A DNA stretch of 64,000 nucleotides from an uncultured Erythrobacter sp. (GTDB lineage: Bacteria; Pseudomonadota; Alphaproteobacteria; Sphingomonadales; Sphingomonadaceae), in assembly GCA_947493165.1 (NCBI GenBank), contig CANLPY010000001.1, positions 1,240,001 to 1,304,000 on the forward strand, given 5' to 3'. The position numbers were made by a program, and so were the translations under genes. The stretch's first letter is position 1, and each line of letters begins with the position of its first letter. Under the pieces are notes generated by a model. The model was not told the origin of the DNA, searched no databases, and saw nothing but the letters and a program-made list of their open reading frames with translations. This document shows positions 1-8,602 of the stretch, in pieces.

Positions 1-1
1 C

Positions 2-1108
2 AGGAAGAAGCTTGTTTTGCTGCTAGGCGCGCTGATCATCGCGGTCGGCACTGCATTCGCTGCACGAAGCATGTTCGCAGGGGCAGCAGCCCCAGAAGCC
101 GAAGCGGTTGAACCGGTCGGTCCTAAAGTTCTGGTCGCGCAACGTGCGTTGCCGACCGGCACGATCATCACTGCTGATGCCCTGAGCTATCAGCAATGGC
201 CAGAAGAGCTGGTTCAGGACGCCTACTTCCTAGACGGCGAATCCGATGTAACCCAGCTTCTTGGTACGGTTGTGCGTCATCCAGTCACCGCTGGTGAGCC
301 GGTAACGCAAGGTTCGCTTGTTAGCCCTGGCGATCGCGGCTTCCTTGCTGCGGCGCTTGGCCCAGGCATGCGCGCTGTTACCGTTCCAGTATCGGCCAAA
401 ACCGGTGTTGCCGGATTTGTCTTCCCGGGTGACCGCGTTGATATTGTCCTGACGCAAACAGTTGGCGGCGGCGACAATGGTTCGTTGAAAGCTGCTGAAA
501 CAGTTTTGCGTAACCTTCGTGTGCTCGCAACCGACCAGTCGACTGAGCAAACCACGAATGAAGCAGGTAAGACTGTCGTTCGGGCGTTTCGCACAGTCAC
601 CATTGAAGTGACTCCAAAGATCGCCGAAAAGGTCGCAGTTGCCCAAACAATCGGCACGCTAAGCCTAGTTCTGCGCTCAATCGCTGACAATCAAACTGAA
701 CTTGAACGCGCGATTGCTTCTGGCGATGTTGAAATCCCTGAAGGCGCTACGCCGGAAGAAGAAGAGCAATTGCTGCGTACGGCCCTGAACCGTCCGATCG
801 ACAAAGGTACAACCTTCTCAACCGGTGGTGACGTTTCACGCTTCCAGCGCAAAACACCTCCACCAACAGCCGCAGAAAAGCGCGCCGCTAGTGCACGCAC
901 AGCCCCTGCTTTGGGGGTCCCTGCAAAGGTAAATGGCGCACCAGCTAATCGCGGTCCTGCAGTTCGTGTGACCCGCGGCAAGAGAACCGAGGAAGTCGCT
1001 GTCGGCGGTGTTCGCAGTTCAACCACCAGCTTCAACTCAACCAACGCCAGCAATGTGCGCGACGCGGGTCGTACTGCACCCGCTGCCGGCGCGTTGTTGA
1101 TCCGCTGA
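2..1108 (+). CDS. cpaB: Flp pilus assembly protein CpaB (5' partial)
   Basis: CpaB/RcpC is a periplasmic component of the tight adherence (Flp/Tad) pilus machine and is thought to act with the CpaC secretin. The frame is open to the left edge and reads RKKLVLLLGALI, a typical CpaB N-terminal membrane anchor, so the true start lies just outside the window; the first in-frame start-like codon (TTG at 17) is probably internal. A SAF domain follows at about residues 45-110 (LPTGTIITADAL), then the conserved CpaB core (PGMRAVTVPVSAKTGVAGFV) with the PGDRVDIVLTQ motif. The C-terminal 100 residues are Pro/Ala/Arg-rich and probably disordered. The next gene begins 11 bases downstream, as expected for one operon. 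Confidence 0.93.
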   Translation, partial: RKKLVLLLGALIIAVGTAFAARSMFAGAAAPEAEAVEPVGPKVLVAQRALPTGTIITADALSYQQWPEELVQDAYFLDGESDVTQLLGTVVRHPVTAGEPVTQGSLVSPGDRGFLAAALGPGMRAVTVPVSAKTGVAGFVFPGDRVDIVLTQTVGGGDNGSLKAAETVLRNLRVLATDQSTEQTTNEAGKTVVRAFRTVTIEVTPKIAEKVAVAQTIGTLSLVLRSIADNQTELERAIASGDVEIPEGATPEEEEQLLRTALNRPIDKGTTFSTGGDVSRFQRKTPPPTAAEKRAASARTAPALGVPAKVNGAPANRGPAVRVTRGKRTEEVAVGGVRSSTTSFNSTNASNVRDAGRTAPAAGALLIR

Positions 1109-1119
1109 GGGGACTGAAC

Positions 1120-2862
1120 ATGCCTAATCAGACCACAAATACGCCCAAAATCTGGGCTGCCGCATGCGCGGACACGGGGAAATCATTGAGGGGCCCTAAA
1201 ATGAAACGCAAGCTTACTGCAAAGATGCTGTTGGCCAGCATTGCCGCTCTACCGCTCGCCGCGGTTCCGGCAAACACTGCCATCGCTCAGCAAGCCACCA
1301 GCCCAGATCAGGACGTTGTTCTGTCGATCGGCAAAGGTGAACTGATCACCGTGCCAGGCAACATGGCCGATGTCTTCATTGCCAACGATTCGATTGCCGA
1401 TGTGCAGGTCAAATCACAGCGCCAACTTTATGTATTCGGCAAGGCAGGCGGTGAGACCACCATCTATGCCAGCAATGCAGCGGGCAGCGTGATCTGGTCG
1501 GCGAACATTCGCGTTGGTTCAAACATCGGCAGCATTGATCAAATGCTCGCGCTGGCTATGCCGCAAGCTAAGATTGGCGTTGCGACTATGGGAACCAACA
1601 CGGTCCTTCTCACAGGTACAGTTGCCGCTCCTGAAGACGCAGCAGAAGCCGAACGCCTTGTTCAAGCCTTCCTTGGCGAAGGTGCGAATGTCATCAGCCG
1701 TCTGCGCACTGCTACTCCACTGCAGGTCAACTTGAAGGTGACCTTTGCAGAGGTCAGCCGCTCGCTCGTTCGTGACATTGGCGGCAACCTTGCCACCTTT
1801 GACGCGACAACCGGCGGATTTCGCGGGGCGGTTGGTTCTGGACGCAACTTCACCAATGGTGAAGTTAACTTCGGTGGCCCACTTGCAGCCGGAAATGGTA
1901 TTGCGCAGCCAACACTTCTTGGCGGCCGCGTCCCACTTCTTCGGCCAGATGGCACCATTGCCACCGACCCTGCGACCGGTGCAGCCCTGTTCCAGGACCT
2001 ACCAGATATTCCGGGCACCGCCATTAACAGCAGCAGCGGCACCACGTTTGGTGCTTTGGGTCAACTTTTCGGCCTAGATGTTACTGCCGCGCTTGATCTC
2101 GCTGAACAAATCGGCTTGATCACGACTTTGTCAGAGCCGAACCTTACCGCGCTGTCGGGGGAAACTGCCACCTTCTTGGCTGGCGGTGAGTTCCCAATTC
2201 CGATCAGCGAAGGCTTAGGCACGGTTTCGATCGAATATCGTAACTTCGGTGTCAGCTTGTCTTACACGCCAACAGTCTTGGCCAATGGTCGTATCTCGAT
2301 GCGAGTTCGCCCGGAAATCTCTGAGCTTTCAACTCAAGGCGCCGTAACACTCAACGGTTTCCAAGTTCCTGCGCTTACAATCCGCAGAACGGAAACAACC
2401 GTTGAACTTGGCTCCGGCCAAAGCTTCATGATTGCTGGCCTGATGAGCAACAACTCTCAGAACACAATCGATAAAGCGCCAGGCGTTGGTGATATCCCGA
2501 TTTTGGGCAATCTGTTCCGCTCGCGCTCTTATCGCAAAGGCGAAACTGAATTGGTCATCGTGGTTACACCCTATCTGGTGAAACCGGTTGATGCGAACCA
2601 GATCAAACTGCCAACTGATGGCTTTAACGCCGCCAGCGAATTGCAGCAGTTCATCGGCTACCGCGACAACGCCGGTAAAAGCGGTGAAGCACGCCCGGGC
2701 CCGACAGCGGCCGGCGATGATGCTCCTCCACCAGCCGTTAGCGCTGCAGATCCAGCCGCGATCGTCCCCGGTGCAAACCGTGATGACGAACGCCGCGCAA
2801 AGAAGAAAAGTCGGAAAAAAGACCGTCAGGCAGACGCCGCGGCTCCCGGCTTCAGCCTCTAA
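1120..2862 (+). CDS. cpaC: Flp pilus secretin CpaC (type II/III secretion family)
   Basis: CpaC/RcpA forms the outer-membrane secretin ring through which the Flp pilus passes. After a signal peptide there is an N-terminal pilus/secretin domain (IGKGELITVPGNMADVFIAND), a BON-like segment, and the C-terminal secretin domain with LSEPNLTALSGETATFLAGGEFPIP (quoted in part) and the closing GDIPILGNLFRS motif. Two starts compete. ATG 1120 has AGGGGA seven bases upstream. ATG 1201 has GAGGGG seven bases upstream and begins directly with a classic signal peptide (MKRKLTAKMLLASIAALPLA, cleavage after AIAQ). The second is the more natural secretory start; the first adds 27 residues. The acidic/basic tail (RRAKKKSRKKDRQ) is not part of the secretin fold. 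Confidence 0.94.
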   Translation: MPNQTTNTPKIWAAACADTGKSLRGPKMKRKLTAKMLLASIAALPLAAVPANTAIAQQATSPDQDVVLSIGKGELITVPGNMADVFIANDSIADVQVKSQRQLYVFGKAGGETTIYASNAAGSVIWSANIRVGSNIGSIDQMLALAMPQAKIGVATMGTNTVLLTGTVAAPEDAAEAERLVQAFLGEGANVISRLRTATPLQVNLKVTFAEVSRSLVRDIGGNLATFDATTGGFRGAVGSGRNFTNGEVNFGGPLAAGNGIAQPTLLGGRVPLLRPDGTIATDPATGAALFQDLPDIPGTAINSSSGTTFGALGQLFGLDVTAALDLAEQIGLITTLSEPNLTALSGETATFLAGGEFPIPISEGLGTVSIEYRNFGVSLSYTPTVLANGRISMRVRPEISELSTQGAVTLNGFQVPALTIRRTETTVELGSGQSFMIAGLMSNNSQNTIDKAPGVGDIPILGNLFRSRSYRKGETELVIVVTPYLVKPVDANQIKLPTDGFNAASELQQFIGYRDNAGKSGEARPGPTAAGDDAPPPAVSAADPAAIVPGANRDDERRAKKKSRKKDRQADAAAPGFSL

Positions 2863-2883
2863 GATACGAGAAAGGTAAGAACA

Positions 2884-3528
2884 ATGCCCTTTGCAAATTA
2901 CAGCAAGCTGGCGGGTGCTATTGCCCTCTCGCTCGGAACAGTACTGGCCGGTTGTGGCGGAATGCCAACCAACAAGAGCCTGTACAGCACGAAACAACCG
3001 GTTGTTGAGCGCACAAACTTTACGCTTGATGTCCAAACCAATCGTGGCGGAATGCCAATTTCAGAGCAGCAACGCCTGAATGGTTGGTTCAACACCATGG
3101 GTCTTGCCTATGGTGACCGGATTTCAATCGACGATCCAACCAACAATCCGGCTCTTGCCACTGCAGTTAGCGAATTGGCTGGCCGTTATGGTCTGCTGGT
3201 TAGCGAGGCTGCGCCGGTAACGACCGGTTTTATCGAGCCTGGTCAGGCGCGGATCGTGATCACACGATCCAACGCATCAGTTCCCGGCTGCCCGGACTGG
3301 TCGGCTAAGTCGGACACGAATTACAACAACGCCACCAGCCCTGGTTACGGCTGCGCCACGAACAGCAACCTTGCTGCCATGGTCGCTGATCCACAGGATC
3401 TGCTGGAAGGCAAGAAAGGAAGTGGCGAGACCGTTCTTAGCAGCGGCACCAAAGCCATCGATTCCTATCGTGACGCTGCACCAACTGGTGCCGGCGGCCT
3501 CAACACCGCTGCAAGTGGAGGAAACTGA
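2884..3528 (+). CDS. cpaD: Flp pilus assembly lipoprotein CpaD
   Basis: CpaD (RcpB-type) is a lipoprotein thought to assist the secretin of Tad systems. The protein has a short positively charged start, a hydrophobic stretch and a lipobox ending at Cys23 (TVLAGCGG), so it should be lipidated and exported. The CpaD family core follows, including the paired-cysteine region VPGCPDWSAKSDTN and the NLAAMVADPQDL motif typical of the family's C-terminal half. The length (214 aa) is normal. AGAAAGGTAAGAACA precedes the ATG as the ribosome binding site. It lies between cpaC and cpaE, three bases upstream of the latter. Confidence 0.92.
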   Translation: MPFANYSKLAGAIALSLGTVLAGCGGMPTNKSLYSTKQPVVERTNFTLDVQTNRGGMPISEQQRLNGWFNTMGLAYGDRISIDDPTNNPALATAVSELAGRYGLLVSEAAPVTTGFIEPGQARIVITRSNASVPGCPDWSAKSDTNYNNATSPGYGCATNSNLAAMVADPQDLLEGKKGSGETVLSSGTKAIDSYRDAAPTGAGGLNTAASGGN

Positions 3529-3531
3529 GCC

Positions 3532-4812
3532 ATGAACGCGCCTTGGAAATCCGGACTACCCGGCAATCGCGACCCGTTCGCGGCCTATATTTGCGATGAT
3601 GCTGCTCTGGACGTTCTGCGTCCGGTGGTCATCGAAATGGGCTGGCAACCTGAAAAATGCAACAAAGGCGGCCTGCGCAATGCGATCCAATCGCTTTCTG
3701 TTAGCGCTAGCCCCGCCATCTTGCTGGTTGATCTGTCTGAAAGCGGCGACCCGCTGAATGATATCAACGCTCTAGCCGAAGTGTGCGAACCTGGCACCGT
3801 TGTGATCGCTATCGGTCAAGTCAATGACGTGCGGTTGTATCGTGATCTGCTTTCGAGCGGCATTCACGACTATCTGCTGAAACCACTCTCAGCGCAGCAA
3901 TTGCACGATTCGCTTAATCAGGCCCTAGCTGTTTTCACAGCACCAAAGTCTGGTGACGGTGAGCAAGTGCAGCGCCACATCTCAACCGCAATCGTTGGGA
4001 CACGCGGCGGTGTTGGTGCATCAACCCTAGCGACTTCGCTCGCTTGGTTGTTCAGCTCTGAACACAATGCTCCGACTGCGCTGCTTGATCTTGATGTCCA
4101 CTTCGGCACAGGCGCACTCGCGCTTGATCTAGAGCCAGGACGCGGTTTGACTGACGCGATTGACAACCCAAGCCGTATTGACGGTCTGTTTATCGAACGT
4201 GCGATGATCCGTGCAAACGATAATCTGTCGATCCTGTCAGCCGAAGCTCCGATCAATCAGCCACTTATGACTGATGGCGCAGCATTCGTGCAATTGGAGG
4301 AAGAATTCCGACAAGCATTCGAGATGACGGTTATTGACATGCCTCGCAATATGCTGATCAACTTTCCGCATCTGCTGGCCGAAGTTAATCTTGTAATCGT
4401 TGCTTGCGAACTGACGCTCGCTTCTGCGCGCGATACTATTCGTGTTCTATCATGGCTCAAGACCAACGCTGCACACGCCCATCCGATGGTCGTTTGCAAC
4501 AAAGTACAGGCCGGTGCAGCAGAGATCAGTAAATCCGATTTCGAGGCATCAATCGAACGCAAGATCGATTTCAGCATCCCTTATGATATCAAGGCTGCAT
4601 CCAATGCTGCAAAGCTTGGTCAGGTTTTCGTGGATGCCAACCGCTCCAGCAAATCGACCGGCGTGATTAAACAGATTGGCGAACGCATCATGGGTGCGAA
4701 CGAGGATGATCTGGCATCGGTGACCGAAGAGAAAAAGTCTCTGTTGGGTGGCTTCGACATCAAGTCGTTGCTGGCCAAGAAAGACAAGTCCGAAGTTGAA
4801 CCGGCTGAGTAA
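3532..4812 (+). CDS. cpaE: Flp pilus assembly ATPase-like protein CpaE (MinD/ParA family)
   Basis: CpaE/TadZ is a MinD/ParA-like protein that positions the Tad machine at the pole. The first 130 residues look like an atypical receiver domain (AVFVDLSESGDP-type region, then LYRDLLSSGIHDYLLKPLS, where a KP pair closes the fold). A MinD/ParA domain starts near residue 150 with the P-loop TRGGVGASTLATSLA, which has Ala where the deviant Walker A lysine normally sits, as in many TadZ proteins. TALLDLDVHFGTGAL supplies the switch region. The gene is cotranscribed with cpaD. In related operons cpaF follows next, but here the next gene is tadB, 96 bases away. Confidence 0.92.
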   Translation: MNAPWKSGLPGNRDPFAAYICDDAALDVLRPVVIEMGWQPEKCNKGGLRNAIQSLSVSASPAILLVDLSESGDPLNDINALAEVCEPGTVVIAIGQVNDVRLYRDLLSSGIHDYLLKPLSAQQLHDSLNQALAVFTAPKSGDGEQVQRHISTAIVGTRGGVGASTLATSLAWLFSSEHNAPTALLDLDVHFGTGALALDLEPGRGLTDAIDNPSRIDGLFIERAMIRANDNLSILSAEAPINQPLMTDGAAFVQLEEEFRQAFEMTVIDMPRNMLINFPHLLAEVNLVIVACELTLASARDTIRVLSWLKTNAAHAHPMVVCNKVQAGAAEISKSDFEASIERKIDFSIPYDIKAASNAAKLGQVFVDANRSSKSTGVIKQIGERIMGANEDDLASVTEEKKSLLGGFDIKSLLAKKDKSEVEPAE

Positions 4813-4828
4813 GCCCGGTGAGCGTAGT

Positions 4829-4853
4829 GCTGAATCTGATTGTCAGATCCAGC
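4829..4853. other. Hairpin in the cpaE-tadB gap
   Basis: An 11-base inverted repeat with one mismatch (GCTGAATCTGA / TCAGATCCAGC) flanks a 3-base loop. No T-run follows, so it is not a standard intrinsic terminator. It lies 16 bases after the cpaE stop, in the place where cpaF is normally found. It may set mRNA stability between the two halves of the operon or be a scar of a deletion; both are inferences. Confidence 0.45.
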
Positions 4854-4908
4854 CCTGCTCAGCGGCGCTGGCCAGTCACGCCTGAACAAAGAAAGGCGGG
4901 AAGACAGT

Positions 4909-5880
4909 ATGGATAATTTCCAACTCCTGCTCATTACAGTTGCAATCTTCACTGTGATCGTCGTTGGCTATTTGCTGGCGACCGGATCAGGCGCAGACAA
5001 GGCGCGCAAGCGCCGGTTGGATGCATTGCGGTTTCGCCATTCGCAAAGCACCGACACCAAAGTCGATGCTCAACTGAAAAAAGCGATCGCTTCGCGCAAG
5101 CCAAAGACGCATAAAGTTGCCGGTTCCGGCTCACGCGTCGAAGCATTGACCATGCGGCTTGATCGGACCGGTAAAGGCTGGACAATTCAGCAGTATGCTT
5201 ACGCTTCTCTGGGCCTTGCCATCGCGATTGCGGTTGTCATGTATCTGCGCTCAGGCGCGCTAATGCTCTCACTGGGCGTTGGTCTTCTGATTGGTGCCGG
5301 ATTGCCGCATTTGGTTGTCGGCTTCTTTATCAAAAAACGGACCGGTGATTTCAACACCAAGTTTCCAGAAGGTATCGAACTGCTGGTTCGCGGTCTGCGG
5401 TCTGGCCTGCCGGTCACCGAAACGCTCGGCGTGGTCGCACAGGAAGTGGACGGCCCGGTCGGAATAGAATTTAAAGGGATCGTTGAGCGGATCAGGATCG
5501 GTAAGACGATGGAAGATTCGCTTCAGGAAACAGCTGATCGTCTGGGTATTCCAGAGTTCAACTTCTTCTGCATCACCTTGGCTATTCAGCGTGAGACCGG
5601 TGGTAACCTCGCCGAGACGTTATCGAATCTGGCCGACGTTTTGCGCAAACGCGCGCAAATGAAGCTCAAGATTAAAGCGATGAGTTCGGAATCCAAAGCA
5701 TCCGCTTACATCGTGGGTGCCCTACCCTTCATCGTTTTCGCGATGATCTGGTGGATCAACCCAAGCTACATTGGCGACTTCTTCGTTGACGACCGTTTGA
5801 TTGTTACCGGGCTTGGCGGCTTGGTCTGGATGTCAATCGGCGCATTTATCATGGCCAAAATGGTCAGCTTCGAAATCTAA
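4909..5880 (+). CDS. tadB: Tad pilus inner-membrane platform protein TadB (T2SS-F family)
   Basis: TadB is one of the two GspF-like platform proteins that the Tad ATPase acts upon to polymerise or retract Flp pilin. The frame is also open upstream to a TTG at 4840, but ATG 4909 (MDNFQLLLITV) is preferred because it starts the first membrane helix and follows GAAAGGCGGGAAG. A second helix pair lies near residues 90-140. The T2SSF domain (FPEGIELLVRGLRSGLPVTETL, quoted in part; then QRETGGNLAETLSNLADVLR) follows, and helices at the C-terminus end with the family's ALPFIVFAMIWWINP. It sits directly upstream of tadC. Confidence 0.93.
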   Translation: MDNFQLLLITVAIFTVIVVGYLLATGSGADKARKRRLDALRFRHSQSTDTKVDAQLKKAIASRKPKTHKVAGSGSRVEALTMRLDRTGKGWTIQQYAYASLGLAIAIAVVMYLRSGALMLSLGVGLLIGAGLPHLVVGFFIKKRTGDFNTKFPEGIELLVRGLRSGLPVTETLGVVAQEVDGPVGIEFKGIVERIRIGKTMEDSLQETADRLGIPEFNFFCITLAIQRETGGNLAETLSNLADVLRKRAQMKLKIKAMSSESKASAYIVGALPFIVFAMIWWINPSYIGDFFVDDRLIVTGLGGLVWMSIGAFIMAKMVSFEI

Positions 5881-5896
5881 GCAGGGACGAGTTAAC

Positions 5897-6892
5897 ATGA
5901 TCAATTCTCAACCCGGACCCACTTTGCTTGGTTTCGACGTTGTCATCGTCGGAACAATCCTCGCAGGGCTCGCTGCCTTCGCCGTAATCATGGCCATCTA
6001 TGCCGCGGTTACGATCAAGGATCCGATGGCGAAGCGTGTAAAATCGCTTGAGGCGCGCCGCGATGAACTAAAGGCCGGCATCATCACTGGCGGATCGAAA
6101 AAACGCACCAGCCTGGTGCGTAAAACCGATACGACCGACAAGATGAAAGAGCGCCTGGACAGCATGAAAGTGCTGCAGGAAAGCCAGCTTGCCGACGTGC
6201 AGCAAAAGCTTGCTCATGCCGGTTATCGCAACAAAGAGTTGGCAGTCTTCGTCATTCTTGCTCGGGCCATTTTGCCCGTGGTGCTTGGCGTTATCGGGGT
6301 GACAGTCATCTATTTGATGGATTTCTTCCCTGATTGGGGAGCCATGAAGCGGATCGGCGCGCTTAGCCTGATGGTATTTGGCGGCTACAAGGGACCAGAG
6401 CTATTCTTGGCTAACAAAGCTGGCAAACGCACCAAAGAGATCCAGAAGGGTCTGCCAGACGCACTCGACCTTTTGGTGATCTGCGCAGAAGCTGGTCTGA
6501 CTGTCGATGCTGCGTTCAACCGCGTCGCAAAGGAGCTTGGCCGAGCCTATCCTGAGCTAGGCGATGAATTCGCGCTGACCGCGATTGAGCTATCGTTCCT
6601 AAACGAGCGCCGTGATGCGTTTAACAACCTTGCTTACCGCGTCGATCTCGAAGCGGTGAAGGGCGTGGTGACCACGATGGTGCAGACCGAACGCTATGGT
6701 ACGCCGCTCGCTTCTGCGCTGCGTGTGCTTTCAGCAGAATTCCGCAACGAACGGATGATGCGCGCCGAAGAAAAGGCTGCTCGTTTGCCAGCCATTATGA
6801 CGGTACCGCTGATCCTGTTTATTCTGCCGGTCTTGTTTATCGTTATTCTTGGTCCAGCAGCATGTTCGATCTCGGACGCTCTGATCGACTAA
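5897..6892 (+). CDS. tadC: Tad pilus inner-membrane platform protein TadC (T2SS-F family)
   Basis: TadC is the partner of TadB in the inner-membrane platform of the Flp pilus machine. ATG 5897 (MINSQPGPTLLGF) has AGGGAC nine bases upstream; an in-frame upstream extension into tadB is rejected. A hydrophobic helix lies at residues 15-40, a second helix pair in the middle, and the T2SSF domain in the C-terminal half (KGLPDALDLLVICAEAGLTVD, quoted in part; then QTERYGTPLASALRVLS). The last hydrophobic segment is PAIMTVPLILFILPVLFIVIL. This is the last gene of the cluster, with a strong terminator 60 bases after its stop. Confidence 0.93.
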   Translation: MINSQPGPTLLGFDVVIVGTILAGLAAFAVIMAIYAAVTIKDPMAKRVKSLEARRDELKAGIITGGSKKRTSLVRKTDTTDKMKERLDSMKVLQESQLADVQQKLAHAGYRNKELAVFVILARAILPVVLGVIGVTVIYLMDFFPDWGAMKRIGALSLMVFGGYKGPELFLANKAGKRTKEIQKGLPDALDLLVICAEAGLTVDAAFNRVAKELGRAYPELGDEFALTAIELSFLNERRDAFNNLAYRVDLEAVKGVVTTMVQTERYGTPLASALRVLSAEFRNERMMRAEEKAARLPAIMTVPLILFILPVLFIVILGPAACSISDALID

Positions 6893-6952
6893 GATCAAAC
6901 AATCAGTCAACGCGCCGCGCAGCATGGAGCTAGTTTGCGCGGCGCATAGACG

Positions 6953-6982
6953 AAAGGCCCGGTTTAAACGCCGGGCCTTTTT
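6953..6982. terminator. Intrinsic terminator after tadC
   Basis: A perfect 10-base-pair stem AAAGGCCCGG / CCGGGCCTTT encloses an 8-base loop and continues into TT. The flanking A and T runs allow it to work on both strands, so it should end the tad operon and also the convergent MarR gene, which stops at 7019. An additional imperfect GC-rich repeat (GCGCCGCGC ... GCGCGGCGC, about 6912-6944) lies just before it. Confidence 0.9.
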
Positions 6983-7018
6983 GGATTGTGGAACTGCGAG
7001 AATAGCTGCACTCAGTGG

Positions 7019-7540
7019 CTACTCGTCGCTTGCTAGGTCGGCGGCTCGCTCTCGCATACGTTGTAGTAGCTCACGCAATTGTTGCTCTTCTTCGGTAGAA
7101 AAACCAGCGAACAATTCACTTTCGGTCGCCTGAGCCAACGGCATAACTTCGGCGTGAATAGCGCGGCCTTCGTCGGTCAATTCAAGCAGGTGAGATCGAC
7201 CATCACGGGCGTTGGGGGCGCGCGCAATCAGCCCGCGGTCTTCCAAGACCTTGCAAGACCGGTTTACCGCTACCTTGTCCATCAATGTTGCTTGGGTCAG
7301 CGCGCTCTGCGTCAATAATTCACCGCGTAAGCCCGCATCACCCATAACGGCCATGACCCGCCATTCCAGAATTTTTAGGCCAAAGCGTTTGCGATAACGC
7401 TCGGAGATCAAGCTGCTCACCGCGTTCGAGGCGATTGAAAGCTGATAGGGCAGAAAGTCAGCAAGTTGGCCTCCAGCTCGAGGCTGCCTCGATTGCTTTG
7501 CGCTGTTCATCATGGATTGCGGTTTGTTTTCCCCGTTCAT
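7019..7540 (-). CDS. MarR-family transcriptional regulator
   Basis: This is a winged-helix repressor of the MarR type, usually a dimer that releases DNA on binding small aromatic or acyl ligands. The body has the expected order: an N-terminal dimer helix (LADFLPYQLSIASNAVSS), the helix-turn-helix (LTQATLMDKVAVNRSCKVLEDRGLI), the wing with the family-typical NARDGRSHLLELTDEG, and a C-terminal dimer helix. ATG 7540 is used; the longer frame begins with a TTG at 7576 and would add 12 residues without support. It follows the crotonase gene on the same strand, 63 bases away, so it may control the neighbouring acyl-CoA genes; this is inference from position only. Confidence 0.85.
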   Translation of the reverse strand: MNGENKPQSMMNSAKQSRQPRAGGQLADFLPYQLSIASNAVSSLISERYRKRFGLKILEWRVMAVMGDAGLRGELLTQSALTQATLMDKVAVNRSCKVLEDRGLIARAPNARDGRSHLLELTDEGRAIHAEVMPLAQATESELFAGFSTEEEQQLRELLQRMRERAADLASDE

Positions 7541-7603
7541 ACCGCAGGTTACTAATGAAACCAGCGAGACTGGCAAGTTTCGCCAGACTCGCCGCTTTGT
7601 ATA

Positions 7604-8476
7604 TCATTCGTATTCGGGATTTTCCCACCAGGGGTAAAAGTCAGGCATATCTTCGCTCACCTTCCCCGGATACATGGCCTTGCGCTTTTCTAGAAAGCTC
7701 GCGATTCCCTCTTGCGCGTCTTTCCCACGAGACAAGCGATAGATTGCCCTACTGTCAATCTTATGTGCATCCATCGGATGGTCTGCACTTGCCAACCGGT
7801 ACATCATCGCCCGGGTCATCGCGATCGAAACAGCCGACGTATTTTCAGCGATTTCGCTCGCAAGATCCTGCGCTGCATGAAGCAAATCGCCCGGCGCTTG
7901 AATTGAGCGGATCAAACCGCCCTGCTTTGCTTCTTCGGCGCCGAAAACACGGCCCGAATAGCACCATTCAAGGGCTTGGCTGATGCCAACGATGCGCGGC
8001 AAGAACCAGCTCGACGCCGCCTCTGGCACGATCCCGCGCCGCGCAAACACAAAGCCATAACGCGCCGTCTCACTCGCAAGGCGCATATCCATCGCAAGCT
8101 GCATGGTCGCGCCGACACCCACCGCGACACCATTGCAGGCAGAGATCAGCGGCTTCTTGCTCTCAAAAAGCCTCAGAGTCAGCAAACCTCCGCCATCACG
8201 CACCTTGGGATTGGAAAGGTCTTTGACCTCGCTGGGGTCAGAAAACACATGTCCGCCCCCTTCTGGTGTCAGGTCTGCACCGGCGCAAAACGCTCGGTCG
8301 CCGCTGCCTGTGAAGATCACGGCGCGCACCGTGTCATCAGCATCGATGTCATCCATCGCCGCGATGATTTCCGCTCCCATTGTGCGGGTGTAGGCGTTCA
8401 TCTTCTCCGGGCGATTGAGCGTGATGGTCGCAATGCCATCCGCTTTATCGACGAGGATCTGTGTGTAATCGGTCAA
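7604..8476 (-). CDS. Enoyl-CoA hydratase/isomerase (crotonase) family protein
   Basis: Crotonase-fold enzymes hydrate or isomerise acyl-CoA double bonds. The protein opens with DYTQILVDKADGIATITLNRPEK, a standard start for this family (quoted in part: GIATITLNRPEK). It contains the first oxyanion-hole segment (AFCAGADLTP) and the second (CNGVAVGVGATMQLAMDMRLAS). The GIVPEAASSWFLPRIVG motif supplies a catalytic glutamate position. A TTG at about 8476 is chosen because GGGAGAGAAGAG lies immediately upstream; the frame stays open to 8560, but that extension would run through a terminator stem. The gene lies beyond that terminator, so it probably has its own promoter. The exact substrate cannot be told. 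Confidence 0.85.
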   Translation of the reverse strand: MTDYTQILVDKADGIATITLNRPEKMNAYTRTMGAEIIAAMDDIDADDTVRAVIFTGSGDRAFCAGADLTPEGGGHVFSDPSEVKDLSNPKVRDGGGLLTLRLFESKKPLISACNGVAVGVGATMQLAMDMRLASETARYGFVFARRGIVPEAASSWFLPRIVGISQALEWCYSGRVFGAEEAKQGGLIRSIQAPGDLLHAAQDLASEIAENTSAVSIAMTRAMMYRLASADHPMDAHKIDSRAIYRLSRGKDAQEGIASFLEKRKAMYPGKVSEDMPDFYPWWENPEYE

Positions 8477-8535
8477 CTCTTCTCTCCCAAGGCATGTGAG
8501 ATACTTGTCCCAAAATGCCAAATGTCCTGCAAAAC

Positions 8536-8573
8536 AAAACCCCCACAACTGCCAAAGCAATTGTGGGGGTTTT
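8536..8573. terminator. Intrinsic terminator between the SDR and crotonase genes
   Basis: A perfect 13-base-pair stem (AAAACCCCCACAA / TTGTGGGGGTTTT) surrounds a 12-base loop. On the minus strand the stem is followed by TTTTGTTTTGC, so transcripts of the thiolase-SDR pair should stop here, before the crotonase gene. It also has a short T-run on the plus strand. Confidence 0.85.
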
Positions 8574-8602
8574 CACTAAGTCATTTGATGTGCCAAAGCC
8601 TA

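Noticed and set aside
5801..5896. Longer tadC start overlapping tadB
   Set aside because: The extension lies inside tadB and ATG 5897 has a binding site and starts the protein just before its first membrane helix.
8477..8560. Longer N-terminus for the crotonase
   Set aside because: It would start inside the terminator stem; the TTG near 8476 has a clear purine-rich binding site and gives the usual family start.
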